A stretch of 64,000 nt of DNA from Paenibacillus glycanilyticus NBRC 16618 (GCF_004000805.1 NZ_BILY01000002.1:62001-126000), one strand, 5' to 3'; positions 1 to 9,160 are shown, numbered from the stretch's first letter. Notes: a model not told the origin generated them from the sequence alone. Program-made: numbers and translations.

Positions 1-1181
1 ATCCGAATCGTCTCGAGCGAATTAAACAGGAAGTGCGGATTGATCTGGCTGTGAAGGGCATGAAGCTGTGCCTGCCGCTGGCGGATCTCCAGATCCTTCT
101 TCTGAATATCGGCCTGGTAGACATCGGTAATGAGGTTGTCGATCCGCTCGGTCATCCGGTTGAATTCTCCGGTCAATTGGCCGATCTCATCGCGCGCATC
201 GTCAAGCGGGATCGTCTCGAAATGCTGATTTTTCACCTTTTTCATATGCTTTACAATCTTGACGAGACGTTTGTTTATGGATCTGGAGAGGGCCGCGATA
301 ATCAAAGAAGGCAGAACAAAGTTAATAAGCGCCAAATAGATGACAAAGGAACCGGATTTCCGCACGTCATGCAGAAAGCTCCCTTCGTTAATGACGCCAT
401 GCAGGGACCAGTCGTTCAAATAATTGTTGTTCGTATACACCTTGTCAAAGGAGAGAGAGTTTTTCGGCATCGGAAGCGCTTCGCTCTTCTGAGCCTTCGA
501 GTGCCAGTCTACGCTGGAATCGTTGGAATAGAGGACGTCACCTTCCGGGTTCAAGAAGTAAATGCTGCCCTCAAAGCCGGATAACGCAAACAACTGCTTG
601 ACCGTTGCCATATTCAGATCAATCTTGATCAGATTGTTATAGCCGTTGCCTTTGACATAGTTCAGTCTCTGAACAAGGCTAAACGTGTCTCCATCCTGTA
701 TAAACAACGGATAAGATACATTCGTCTTTATAAAATCCCGGTACCAGTCGGCTTCCTTCTCCGTTTCGCTAAGGGGCATAATAGGTCCGGAGGACAACAC
801 GGTTGGATTATCGGTATAAATAACGGTAGCGCTGGTTGTTTTGTAAGCCTGCTCGGATTTGTTGAAGACGCTTCGGATATTGTTAAAGGCTTCAACGTAT
901 TCGATTTGAGAATCGTACTTTTTGTCCAGCAGCTGATACAGCATCGGATCGATATAATACAGATAGGAAATACCCGCGGCTTCATCGATGACAGCACGAA
1001 GCTCGCCCTGAAGCTTCTCCAGGGCGATGTCGGCGTCATGCGATTTTTGGTTTTTAATATTGTTGGTAGTCACGTTATAGAACACGATATTGGTCAATAC
1101 GATCGGGATAAATACGCAAAAGACGTACATCAGCAAAAGCTTGTCCCGCAATTTAAGATGATTCCAATGAAATCTGCCCAT
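1..1181 (-). CDS. YesM-type sensor histidine kinase, C-terminus cut by window edge
   Basis: Membrane sensor kinase that should phosphorylate the response regulator encoded just upstream. The ATG at 1181 follows a GGTGGAG ribosome site. The first 393 residues are visible: a membrane segment at about residues 15-35, a long extracytoplasmic sensor region, a second membrane segment near 290-310, a HAMP-like linker with DEIGQLTGEFNRM, and the start of the His_kinase domain with the HSQINPHFLFNSLETI box whose His is the phospho-acceptor. The ATPase domain lies beyond base 1. The gap to the regulator stop is 15 bases, so the two are cotranscribed. The ligand is unknown; in Paenibacillus such pairs usually sit beside carbohydrate importers, but the partner genes are outside the window. 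Confidence 0.9.
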   Translation of the reverse strand, partial: MGRFHWNHLKLRDKLLLMYVFCVFIPIVLTNIVFYNVTTNNIKNQKSHDADIALEKLQGELRAVIDEAAGISYLYYIDPMLYQLLDKKYDSQIEYVEAFNNIRSVFNKSEQAYKTTSATVIYTDNPTVLSSGPIMPLSETEKEADWYRDFIKTNVSYPLFIQDGDTFSLVQRLNYVKGNGYNNLIKIDLNMATVKQLFALSGFEGSIYFLNPEGDVLYSNDSSVDWHSKAQKSEALPMPKNSLSFDKVYTNNNYLNDWSLHGVINEGSFLHDVRKSGSFVIYLALINFVLPSLIIAALSRSINKRLVKIVKHMKKVKNQHFETIPLDDARDEIGQLTGEFNRMTERIDNLITDVYQADIQKKDLEIRQRQAQLHALHSQINPHFLFNSLETIR

Positions 1182-1196
1182 CAAATCTCCACCCGT

Positions 1197-2765
1197 TTAT
1201 TTTTTGCCCAGCAGCTTGTTGCGGTAGTCGGTCGGGGTCACTTTCTCCAGCTTCTCAAATTGGGTCACAAAATAATCGGCATTCTGAAAGCCCACTTTTT
1301 CCGCAATCTCGTACATCCGGAAATCGGTCTGGCGAAGCAGCTTTTTGGCTTCTCCGATCCGGATCTGCAGGAGAAAATCATTGAAATAGGTCCCATAGGT
1401 TTTGCGGAACAGCTGACCCAAATAAACGGAGTTCATATAAAATTTGCCCGCAATGCTCTTAAGGCTAATATTCTCGGTATAGTTCGCCTCGATGTATTTC
1501 TTGATGCGTTCAATCCCGCCCTTGGACTGCTCGTTCCGAAGCTCGGCCAAATAAGCGGCAGCCTCGCGGAGAAAATCCGTGAAGAGTCCCTTCAAGTCCT
1601 GCAGACGGCTATGGCTGCCCTGCCAGTCCATAATGAGCGGGAGCTTGTTAAGTCCCTTCTCGTCTCCTTCCATCTTCCGAATAATATTAATAATTCCGAT
1701 CACAAACCGGGTAATCGTATTGGCAACCGCATTGGGAGCAAACCGCTTCTCGACGAATTGGCGGAATAACAGCTCGATATCCTGCTCATACAACTCCACG
1801 TTATTCTCCTCCAGTCTCTCGAGCAGTCTGCCGTACAGCTCCGAATCAACGTCGAAATAATACAGCGGGGTCCCCTGTACCTGATTCGCGTAAATAACGG
1901 AGCTGCCTTGCTCGGCGTATTTATAGGACATGGCTTCATTCGCCGAACGGTAGGAAGCGTACATTTCTTGCAGCCGTTCCACGGTCTTGCCGATATACAA
2001 GGTGGCCGGCCTGCCCGAAGTCTTCGTAACGGCTGCATGCAAGCTGTTATATGCGGAATCAAGACGTGTTTCCGGCGATAAAAACGACCTCTGGTCAATA
2101 AGCAGACCAAATAAACCGTTCGCCTGCTCATAGACCGGAATTTTGCTGCTTGGAGCAGCGCTCACCAATTGCGCGACGGCGGCCAGCTCCTTGGCCTGCC
2201 ATTCGGTCCCATTGGATTGCGCGCTGGCATGAAGCTCAACCAGCACATAATCGAAGCTTGAGAACTCCGGCATTTGCAGCGCCGCGCATAAAGCCGCGTT
2301 ATCGGCCTCCGAGAACTGGCCTTGAACCAGCGTTTCCACAATAGAGTCCGTGACCAGACTGTCGCTTGCGATCGTGGCCAGCTTTTTTAATCCCAACGTT
2401 CCGGAAAGCGCCTTCAACGTTGTCTCCAGTTCTTCCTCATCGATAGGCTTTAATATATAGTCATGAACTCCATAACGGAGAGCGCGCTGCGCATATTGGA
2501 AATCGTGATACCCGCTGACGATAATAAAGGTTGGGCTATATGCGCCTTCCTCGGTAACCTTTTGAATCAGCCCCAGTCCGTCCAGCACCGGCATCCGGAT
2601 ATCCGCGATAACAAGATCAGGCTTAAACTGCTGTATTTTCTCTAAAGCTTCCTGTCCGTTACCCGCTTCGTCGCAGATCTCATAGCCAAGCGATTCCCAG
2701 TCTATTAAATTTTTTAATCCTTTGCGCACAAAAATCTCATCATCCACCAATAACACTTTGTACAT
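1197..2765 (-). CDS. YesN-type response regulator with AraC HTH domain
   Basis: Transcription regulator, partner of the kinase that follows it. The N-terminus is a CheY-like receiver (LLVDDE acidic pair; phospho-acceptor Asp in LVIADIRMP, about residue 55; Lys in YILKPID). A middle region of about 260 residues has no motif I recognise. The C-terminal 100 residues are a double helix-turn-helix AraC domain (SLKSIAGKFYMNSVYLGQLFRK, then VGFQNADYFVTQFEK). I chose the ATG at 2765 because AGGGGG lies 8 bases before it; a TTG two codons upstream almost touches that site and is less likely. The protein is 522 residues, normal for the family. Likely target: a transport or glycan gene outside the window. 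Confidence 0.9.
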   Translation of the reverse strand: MYKVLLVDDEIFVRKGLKNLIDWESLGYEICDEAGNGQEALEKIQQFKPDLVIADIRMPVLDGLGLIQKVTEEGAYSPTFIIVSGYHDFQYAQRALRYGVHDYILKPIDEEELETTLKALSGTLGLKKLATIASDSLVTDSIVETLVQGQFSEADNAALCAALQMPEFSSFDYVLVELHASAQSNGTEWQAKELAAVAQLVSAAPSSKIPVYEQANGLFGLLIDQRSFLSPETRLDSAYNSLHAAVTKTSGRPATLYIGKTVERLQEMYASYRSANEAMSYKYAEQGSSVIYANQVQGTPLYYFDVDSELYGRLLERLEENNVELYEQDIELLFRQFVEKRFAPNAVANTITRFVIGIINIIRKMEGDEKGLNKLPLIMDWQGSHSRLQDLKGLFTDFLREAAAYLAELRNEQSKGGIERIKKYIEANYTENISLKSIAGKFYMNSVYLGQLFRKTYGTYFNDFLLQIRIGEAKKLLRQTDFRMYEIAEKVGFQNADYFVTQFEKLEKVTPTDYRNKLLGKK

Positions 2766-3040
2766 AGGCAAGGCCCCCTGACAGCTGAATCTTTAAACCG
2801 ATACTTAATGACATTAATAATTATAAAAGCAATCCAATGATAAAACATCCTGCTCTGATTACCTGTTTTTCTCCTATTATTAGGACTTTTGAACAGTTAA
2901 CTTTTTTTCTGTAAGCGATTTCAAATTATGGTTTATTACGTCCCGTCAAGCTTATAAAGAAAATTATAAAGCGGTTGTACGGTGTCCAATACCAAGAAAC
3001 TATAGAACTTTCTTTGCGAATTAAAGAGAATCGAATTGGT
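2766..3040. other. Intergenic region upstream of the yesN-type gene
   Basis: AT-rich stretch between the pepA terminator and the response regulator. It must hold the promoter for the regulator-kinase pair on the minus strand. A TATAAT-like hexamer is present on the minus strand near 2820-2826 but no convincing -35 partner is seen at the right distance. No ORF, tRNA or repeat is visible. Confidence 0.4.
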
Positions 3041-3099
3041 TTAAAAAGAAAACAGCCAGCTATGACGGCTGAATTTCAGCCGTTCATAACTAGCTGTTT
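3041..3099 (-). terminator. Rho-independent terminator of pepA
   Basis: Long imperfect hairpin (arms about 3051-3073 and 3076-3099) just downstream of the pepA stop on the minus strand, followed on that strand by a T-rich tract (3041-3052). Confidence 0.8.
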
Positions 3100-3112
3100 A
3101 ATGAGAATGCCT

Positions 3113-4630
3113 TTAACCCTCGTTCTTCGTTACGAGTTCGACCAGCGTGCGAACCATTACCCCGGTTGCTCCTTTTGGCTCCAGCCCGCGGCTCTTATCG
3201 AGGAATGCCGTACCGGCAATGTCCAGATGAACCCAAGGAAGATCCTCCGCGAAAGCCCCGATAAACAAACCGCCTGTCGTTGCGCCGGCATACCGTCCGC
3301 CGCTGTTCTTCAGATCGGCTGCATCGCTTCGCAGCTGTCTCTTATACTCCGGATAAGCCGGAAGCTGCCAGATCCGTTCGCCGCTGCGCCCCGCAGCTTC
3401 GAGCACCTGTTGCATCAGCGGTTCGTTATTGGTAATGGCGCCTGTCGCTTCCGTGCCTAACGCGACCATCACCGCTCCGGTTAGCGTCGCTACGTCAACC
3501 AGCTGCGTTGCGCCTCTGCGGATCGCCGTTGTCAGGCCGTCCCCAAGAACAAGACGTCCTTCCGCATCGGTATTGACGATTTCAACCGTTAAGCCATTCA
3601 TCATTTTAATGACATCGCCCGGTTTAAAGGCTTGGGCAGACGGCATATTTTCCGCTGTCGGTATAACCGCAATAACGTTTATGTCCGGCTTAAGCTCGCC
3701 AATAACGCGCATGGCGCCAAGCACCGCTGCCGCGCCGCCCATATCGGAGATCATTTCCTCCATGCCCGGCCCTTTCTTGAGCGAAATGCCGCCGGTATCA
3801 AAGGTAATTCCCTTGCCGATTAATCCCCATGCTTCTTCCTTGTCGGGAGCTCCTTTATAATGAATAACAATCATTCTTGGCGCATGGACGCTGCCCTGGC
3901 CTACCGCCAGCAAACCGCCCATTCCCTGCTCGATCGCTGCCCACTCATCCAGCACTTCGATATCCAGATCCCATTCGCGGGCAAGCTCTTCCGCATGAGC
4001 GGCAAGCGACTCCGGTACCAGCTGATTACCCGGAAGATTAGTCAAATCGCGCGCAACCTTCACGCCTTCCGCGTACAGCTGGCCGACCATCATGCCCTCA
4101 TTCCACGTTTCCGCCATATCCACCGGTACCGCCGCACCCGCAGCGGGAACAAAGGATACATGGGAAAGCGCATACCGCTGCTTGGCTTGACGCAGTTCCG
4201 GAAGGCGGTCGTGCACCGCAAGCGTCAGCCCTTCAACCAAAGCCTGCGCGGCTTGCTGCACAGTGTAGTCTGCAGACGTCATAATCGCCTCAGGCAGGCG
4301 GATTTGCGCGGTTTGCGCTTTGATTTTCTTTAGGGCATTCGCGGCTGCTGCAGCCGCAAGACGAAGGCCGTGTACGCCGGTCTTATCGTCATAGCCCGCA
4401 AAAATAACATGGGAAGCCGAATGAAGCCCAAGCGTCGACAATGTCTCGGTTTGTTCCGGCTCCGCCTTGAATAATCCTTTGGCATACAGTCCGCGAACCG
4501 CCTCGTCGATTTGCGGCTGCACCCACTCCGCCATGCTGCCGGCCTTAAGCTCGGCACTGCTAATCAGTCTCACGATCGCATCCGCAGAACCTGCCGTTGC
4601 CGCCGGTTCATATGTAAAATGTGTACGCAT
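3113..4630 (-). CDS. pepA: Leucyl aminopeptidase, M17 family
   Basis: Cytosolic aminopeptidase that removes N-terminal residues from peptides using two metal ions. The C-terminal half carries the M17 signature: GKGITFDTGGISLK (catalytic Lys and metal Asp), MISDMGG, and NTDAEGRL (metal Asp and Glu, catalytic Arg). The N-terminal macro-like domain precedes it. I chose the ATG at 4630 because AGAGAGG lies 9 bases before it; an ORF extension of 14 codons upstream has no ribosome site. The resulting 505 residues match the family (about 500). It is a single gene with its own terminator, following the terminator of the broken kinase gene upstream. Confidence 0.95.
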   Translation of the reverse strand: MRTHFTYEPAATAGSADAIVRLISSAELKAGSMAEWVQPQIDEAVRGLYAKGLFKAEPEQTETLSTLGLHSASHVIFAGYDDKTGVHGLRLAAAAAANALKKIKAQTAQIRLPEAIMTSADYTVQQAAQALVEGLTLAVHDRLPELRQAKQRYALSHVSFVPAAGAAVPVDMAETWNEGMMVGQLYAEGVKVARDLTNLPGNQLVPESLAAHAEELAREWDLDIEVLDEWAAIEQGMGGLLAVGQGSVHAPRMIVIHYKGAPDKEEAWGLIGKGITFDTGGISLKKGPGMEEMISDMGGAAAVLGAMRVIGELKPDINVIAVIPTAENMPSAQAFKPGDVIKMMNGLTVEIVNTDAEGRLVLGDGLTTAIRRGATQLVDVATLTGAVMVALGTEATGAITNNEPLMQQVLEAAGRSGERIWQLPAYPEYKRQLRSDAADLKNSGGRYAGATTGGLFIGAFAEDLPWVHLDIAGTAFLDKSRGLEPKGATGVMVRTLVELVTKNEG

Positions 4631-4658
4631 TAAATAATTCCTCTCTTTCAATGACAAA

Positions 4659-4697
4659 ATCGGGGACCGCATCCTAATAAGCGATCTATCCCCGATT
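4659..4697 (-). terminator. Terminator after the frameshifted kinase gene
   Basis: Inverted repeat AATCGGGGA / TCCCCGATT with a 21-base loop, between the kinase stop (4706) and pepA start, followed on the minus strand by TTTGTC. The short T tract makes it only moderately strong. Confidence 0.55.
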
Positions 4698-4705
4698 CTA
4701 ATCGT

Positions 4706-6084
4706 TTATTCAGCTAATGGCAAATAGATAACAAATGAAGTACCGCTGCCCTCGGTACTGTCCACCCGGATCGAGCCTCCATGATTCCGGATTATCCGGT
4801 AACTGACGGACAAGCCAAGACCGGTTCCCGCTTCCTTCGTCGTAAAGAAGGGATCGAACAAGCGGGCAAGCGTCGCTTTGTCCATGCCTTTACCGTTGTC
4901 TTTCAACGTAATCTCCGCAAATTGGCCATCGGATCTCACCACAAGATCAATCCGGCCTCTGCGTGCTTCCTGCAATGATTCAATGGCGTCGATGGAATTC
5001 TTGACGATATTCAGAATGACCTGCTTGATCTGCTTCACATCGATGGAGACCATCAAATCATCTTCATTCTCATAGGTTTCCAATTGGATGTCGCAGTTGC
5101 GCATCAACGCTTCGCTTTCCGTAAGCAGAATCACTTCCTGCACAAGCCGGTTGATCGATACCGACTTCTTCATTGGCGCGGAAGGCTTGGATGAATTCAG
5201 GAATTCGAAAATAATATCGTTCGCCCGGTCGATCTCCGTAAGAATAATCCGGGCGTATTCTTCCTTCCCAAGCTGCATGAGATAGGGCCGCAACAATTGA
5301 ATAAACCCGCGAATGGACGTGAGCGGGTTACGGATCTCATGAGCAATCGCAGCCGCAATCCGGCCCAGCATCGCCAGCTTGTCATTTTGCAGGGCAGTCT
5401 GCTCGATTTGCTTATACTCGGAAACATCCTTTACGCTGATCAAAAAGTCGCCGTTCATCTGATCGCCGTAAGTAAAGGACACAAGCAAATGCTTGCCGTC
5501 CTTGTCCTGGAACTCGTAGTACACATTCCGCTTCAGAATCATTTCCTTATGTAAGCGGAGGATAACGCGTTTGGTAGAACGCTTCAGCAGCGGATGCAGC
5601 AGAATCTCCCGCAAATTGCAGCCGACTAATGTTTTACGTGGAATATCCAGAAGCTTAGCCATCCGAACGTTGATAAATGACAAAATCCGTCGCTGTCAAA
5701 TAACGCAATGCCGCTGTCCATATGCTGGAGGACATTCTCATACTTATGTTTAACCATCTCGAAGGAGCGGTTGGAAAGAAAAAGCCTCTCGCGCATATCC
5801 GAAAACTTCTGTTCGACCGTCTCGGCCGGTACTTCATTCATTCTGTGGGCAACCATCACTTCTATAAGAAACATGAACGATTGATTATAAAGCTTTAACG
5901 CTTCTTCGGATTCCACATTGGCGGCCAAATACTGGATACTTTCCTCGTGAACAGCAATAATCTCCTCAGGGTTGAACCCCTTAATGTCTTTACCGAGTTC
6001 TGATGCTTTGTAGAGGGACTGCTCCTCGCCGCCACGAATATATTCGGCAAGCGCCGGGAAATAGCGCTTTCTAATGGAATGCAT
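4706..6084 (-). pseudogene. PAS sensor histidine kinase, frameshifted
   Basis: Soluble histidine kinase split into two overlapping frames. The N-terminal frame (start ATG 6084 or 6087 behind GGGGAGGG) encodes about 110 residues resembling an RsbU_N-type helical domain and the start of a PAS domain ending ALFDSDGF. The second frame continues the PAS domain (INVRMAKLLDIPR), then HisKA (AIAHEIRNPLTSIRGF) and HATPase_c (NIVKNSIDA, DNGKGM, GTGLGLSV), ending in YLPLAE. The frames join at an A run at 5682-5685 (T4 on the coding strand): one more T would give DGFLSFINVRM in one frame of 459 residues. This is either a real null mutation or a homopolymer base-call error. Kinases of this soluble type often feed sporulation phosphorelays; that role is inferred. 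Confidence 0.85.
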
Positions 6085-6143
6085 CATCAACCCTCCCCGG
6101 CCACAACGATTTACAACATTTAACAACCTTACATATCTCTATT

Positions 6144-6173
6144 ATCATAGGATTTATTGCCAATAGCTGTCAA
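6144..6173 (-). promoter_or_regulatory. Sigma-A promoter for the frameshifted kinase
   Basis: Minus-strand TTGACA (6168-6173), an 18-base spacer and TATGAT (6144-6149), about 60 bases before the start codon. The intact promoter suggests the gene was recently functional or still is. Confidence 0.7.
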
Positions 6174-6257
6174 TCGGAGACTTTGTCGAAAAATGGGCCT
6201 GTTTTCCAGCGAAAAACCGACTTTTTTCCCGTGCCCAACGTCCTATGATTCGAGTTT

Positions 6258-7550
6258 TTATTTATCCCGATCGTTGTGGTCCTCCCGGTCCTTGTCTTTC
6301 TTATTGTCTTTGTGGTTATTCTTGCGGCCATTTCCCTGGTCATCGTCATTCTCGTTATCATCGTTTTGCCAATTCCACTTCTCCAGCTTACTCGAGCCGT
6401 TCACCGCATTATTGTTTTTTTTATCGTCATTTTTGTCGTCATCGCCGTCTTTACCCGAATTTCCATGGTTAGACCAATTCCCGTTCTGCCATTTCTCCTT
6501 ATCCGGGCCAGATGGCTTGTTTGGAGATACCGGCTTCGCGGGACGGGAAGGTTTATTCGAGTTGTTTTCTTTGGACCAAGACGGTTTTTCGGCATGAGAC
6601 GGTCTCGTCGGATGCTTCAGCGGAGTCTCGGTTGGCTTAATAGGCGCCGTCTTATTGATGGTTGCGCCCACGCCTTGCGAGGATTGGGATTTATCCGCAG
6701 CCGGTGTAGCCGTTGCTTGCGATTTGTTTTGCTTTTCCTTGACGGCAAGCTCTTTCAGCTTCTCTTTGCTGGCGCCCTTTTCCACGATTTTCTTCACGCC
6801 GCCCGCTGCCTTTGTCGCTTCGGCAAGGGATTGTGCCTTGATTTGCTCAAGCTCAATATTGTAGCCTTCATCCTTGGCTATGAGATAAACGGCCATCTTA
6901 CCCGAAGAAATGCCATTCTGGGATGCTTCCTCGCGTACTTCCGTAGGAACGGAGAGCACCGTTACGTTAGGCTCCTTAGCCGCGTTAATCTGCTTAATCG
7001 TCTCTTGAACCTTCTGATCGACAGCGTCGGTCACCGTCTTTTCCAGCTCTTTTCCGGAGCTTTTATCCTCCAGCATATAGCTTGTAATGACAATATCCTT
7101 ATCCGGTTTATCCAAATAATGCTCTGCCGCAACCGTGCTCATAATGGAGGCGGCAACCTCTTCGATAGACTTGCCCTTATAGCTGATTTTGCTTACGATC
7201 GCTTGTCCGTCACGATTAAGTCCGCTAAGCTCCTGCACGCGCTGCTGTTTGTCCACGCCCAGCTCAATGCTTGGATTTATGTCAAGGCTCACATATGCAA
7301 CGACGGGATGAGCTTCTGCCGTAGTCAAATAGAAGAAGGGGATAAAGAAAAGCAGGATAGCTGCCGCTGCCCCGGAATACCAGTAGACTCTCTTAGGGTT
7401 ACGTCTTGGCATGGCGTCCGTCTCCGCCGGAATCGCTGCTTCCTCCCCGATTCGCATATGGGCTTGACGCGGGATTGAAATGAATTGGCCATCCGCCGTC
7501 ATGACGACTGCCTTCTTGTTTTCTATGGAGAGAACAATCCCTCGTTTCAT
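6258..7550 (-). CDS. rsgI: Anti-sigma-I factor RsgI
   Basis: Membrane anti-sigma factor expected to hold SigI inactive. The ATG at 7550 follows GGAGGCGGGATT and overlaps the sigI stop as ATGA, so translation is coupled. Residues 1-50 form the cytoplasmic RsgI_N domain (MKRGIVLSIENKKAVVMTAD). One membrane helix spans about 55-78. The outer part begins YVSLDINPSIELGVD; in studied RsgI proteins the Asn-Pro bond in this motif self-cleaves, which is needed for signal transmission. The last 130 residues are low-complexity, rich in Lys, Asn, Asp, Pro and Ser, with no carbohydrate-binding module of the kind seen in cellulolytic clostridia. Total 430 residues. Confidence 0.9.
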   Translation of the reverse strand: MKRGIVLSIENKKAVVMTADGQFISIPRQAHMRIGEEAAIPAETDAMPRRNPKRVYWYSGAAAAILLFFIPFFYLTTAEAHPVVAYVSLDINPSIELGVDKQQRVQELSGLNRDGQAIVSKISYKGKSIEEVAASIMSTVAAEHYLDKPDKDIVITSYMLEDKSSGKELEKTVTDAVDQKVQETIKQINAAKEPNVTVLSVPTEVREEASQNGISSGKMAVYLIAKDEGYNIELEQIKAQSLAEATKAAGGVKKIVEKGASKEKLKELAVKEKQNKSQATATPAADKSQSSQGVGATINKTAPIKPTETPLKHPTRPSHAEKPSWSKENNSNKPSRPAKPVSPNKPSGPDKEKWQNGNWSNHGNSGKDGDDDKNDDKKNNNAVNGSSKLEKWNWQNDDNENDDDQGNGRKNNHKDNKKDKDREDHNDRDK

Positions 7551-8338
7551 AATCCCGCCTCCTTCCCTGGCATTGGTACTGAAATGTTTAAGTAATCGGA
7601 TAAATACGGATATGTACCGTTTAAAATAAGCGAGATGGCAATAATATATTTTCGGTTGCGTTCTACCGTTTTCCTCGATACGCCGCATAGCTCCGTCAGC
7701 TCTTTGACCGGAAGCTTGCCCGTTACATACAGCTGGGCAAACAGCTCCCGCTGACTCGCAAGCGTCTGCGCGATACCCTGCAGAAGCAGGCGGGAATCGG
7801 CATGCTTCGGCGAGCTGTCGGCGAGTTCCATGAAGGAAATCTGGAACTGCTGCAGTTCCTTCGTATATTCCTCTATTTCAAGCCGCCGGTCATCACCGTC
7901 TTGCTTCAGCTGGTAAGCATGCATAGCCATTTTGGTATCAATCGGGTTGTAAGTCTGTTCCTCTTCATCCTGCTGATCAAAGGCCGTATACGGCACCGTC
8001 TTGAGATGACGCTGCTCTTTGCGCACATAGTCAATAAGCCTGCGGCGCATGACCGTCTCTGCAAAGCTAAGGAAAGACCTGCCCGACTCCGGGGAAAACT
8101 GCGTGATCGCTTCATTAAATGCCGTTAAGGCTATGCTAAACTCATCATCGCGCGTGGGATCGACGAACCGCTTACAGAATCCGCTCGTCACCTTCGCTAC
8201 ATACGGCTTGTAATCGGAAATAAACTTTTCCCTCAATTGGTCATCGCCGTCATGAATTCGTTTAATAATCTGTTCGGGAGCTAATCTTTCGTCATTAGCA
8301 GCTTCAGCGGCTGATTTCCGCAAAAACCGTTTAAACAT
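7547..8338 (-). CDS. sigI: RNA polymerase sigma factor SigI
   Basis: Sigma-70-family factor of the SigI group, which in Bacillus subtilis serves heat and cell-envelope stress. The protein has 263 residues: a sigma-2-like region (about residues 20-120, with FSIALTAFNEAITQF and FLSFAETVMRRRLIDYVRKE) and a C-terminal helix-turn-helix (VKELTELCGVSRKTVERNRKYI) for -35 contact. The ATG at 8338 follows GAGAGGAGG. It is the first gene of the sigI-rsgI operon, overlapping rsgI by four bases, and is preceded by an apparent SigI-type promoter, implying self-activation. Confidence 0.95.
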   Translation of the reverse strand: MFKRFLRKSAAEAANDERLAPEQIIKRIHDGDDQLREKFISDYKPYVAKVTSGFCKRFVDPTRDDEFSIALTAFNEAITQFSPESGRSFLSFAETVMRRRLIDYVRKEQRHLKTVPYTAFDQQDEEEQTYNPIDTKMAMHAYQLKQDGDDRRLEIEEYTKELQQFQISFMELADSSPKHADSRLLLQGIAQTLASQRELFAQLYVTGKLPVKELTELCGVSRKTVERNRKYIIAISLILNGTYPYLSDYLNISVPMPGKEAGL

Positions 8339-8367
8339 GAAGAGTATCCTCCTCTCTATATAAGTTT

Positions 8368-8397
8368 CGATACCTTGCTTTTGTTTTCAGGGGGTTC
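8368..8397 (-). promoter_or_regulatory. Candidate SigI-dependent promoter of sigI
   Basis: Minus strand ACCCCC (8392-8397) and CGAA (8368-8371), 20 bases apart, about 30 bases before the sigI start. ACCCCC and CGAA are the -35 and -10 elements I recall for SigI promoters. No good sigma-A hexamers are seen at the same place. Confidence 0.6.
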
Positions 8398-8467
8398 TGT
8401 CTTAGCAAATGTTAGAAATATGAGAATAAATATGAGAAATCTATGGTAAAGCCGTTATTATGCTTAG

Positions 8468-8494
8468 AAAAAAAAGCCCCCGACCCGGAGGCTT
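8468..8494 (-). terminator. Terminator after the 8516-8932 gene
   Basis: Hairpin with arms AAGCCTCCG and CGGGGGCTT on the minus strand followed by eight T residues, 20 bases after the stop codon. Confidence 0.85.
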
Positions 8495-8515
8495 AACTTT
8501 GGTCGTGCAATAAAG

Positions 8516-8932
8516 TTAAACAGAAGTTCGTCGCTGCCGTAGTTTATTTCGTCTTCCGCTTAACATCCCAAGACGTGTCTTAAGCTCGTTTTCCCATGCC
8601 TCGTCGCCAATCTGCTTCGCAAAGGTGAGCAGATCAAGCGAAATATCGATTTGACTCAATACAACCTCCATGGGATCCTCATTCTCGTGATTAACGCAAT
8701 TCTCATAAAGCGCTTTGCCTTCCTGCTCCACGTAATCCTGGAAGTCAACTTCGGCGGCTCCGTCCCCATGGGCATACTCAGCCAATATTTCATATTCATT
8801 CTCAATCAAATAATGTATCTCTACGCGATGGCATACAGGACAGAAAAGAATCGGTACATTATGAATGTGAGTTCGCATATGCTTCAATGTGCCTTTCGTT
8901 CCGATCATACTTGCTCCACAACAAAAGCTCAT
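8516..8932 (-). CDS. Uncharacterised protein with zinc-ribbon-like N-terminus
   Basis: Protein of 138 residues whose function I do not recognise. The N-terminus has MSFCCG and, 28 residues later, FCPVCH, a spacing that could hold one zinc ion, as in short YgiT-like zinc-finger domains. The remainder is acidic and predicted helical (EVDFQDYVEQEGKALYENC) and ends in a basic tail (RRNKLRQRRTSV). The ATG at 8932 follows AGGAGG with 10 bases of spacing, so the gene is clearly expressed. It is a single gene: the peroxiredoxin terminator lies upstream, and two hairpin repeats (8951-9039) fall in its probable 5' leader. Confidence 0.75.
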   Translation of the reverse strand: MSFCCGASMIGTKGTLKHMRTHIHNVPILFCPVCHRVEIHYLIENEYEILAEYAHGDGAAEVDFQDYVEQEGKALYENCVNHENEDPMEVVLSQIDISLDLLTFAKQIGDEAWENELKTRLGMLSGRRNKLRQRRTSV

Positions 8933-8950
8933 CGGGCGACAACCTCCTAA

Positions 8951-9039
8951 AAGAATTTCGCGGTTTCGGCGACAATTCTGCTTCGTAAGGATCAGCTAAG
9001 AATTTTCGCGGTTTCGGCGACAATTCTTATTTCGTAGGA
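8951..9039. repeat. Two tandem copies of a 41-bp hairpin repeat
   Basis: Copies at 8951-8991 and 8998-9039, period about 47 bases, nearly identical. Each holds an inverted repeat: AGAATT..TCGC on one side, GCGAcAATTCT on the other, around a GGTTTCG loop. They lie directly before the ribosome site of the 8516-8932 gene and would be in its 5' leader if the promoter is upstream of them. Confidence 0.8.
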
Positions 9040-9160
9040 ATTAACTTAACCAGCGCATGCTTACTTCTCAAACTTATTCGCTTCTTCCTGCCGAAATTCC
9101 TGCTTTACAAGCATAATCCGGCTTCTTTCTACATGCAAACCAGGATTTACCTCCGCGCGG

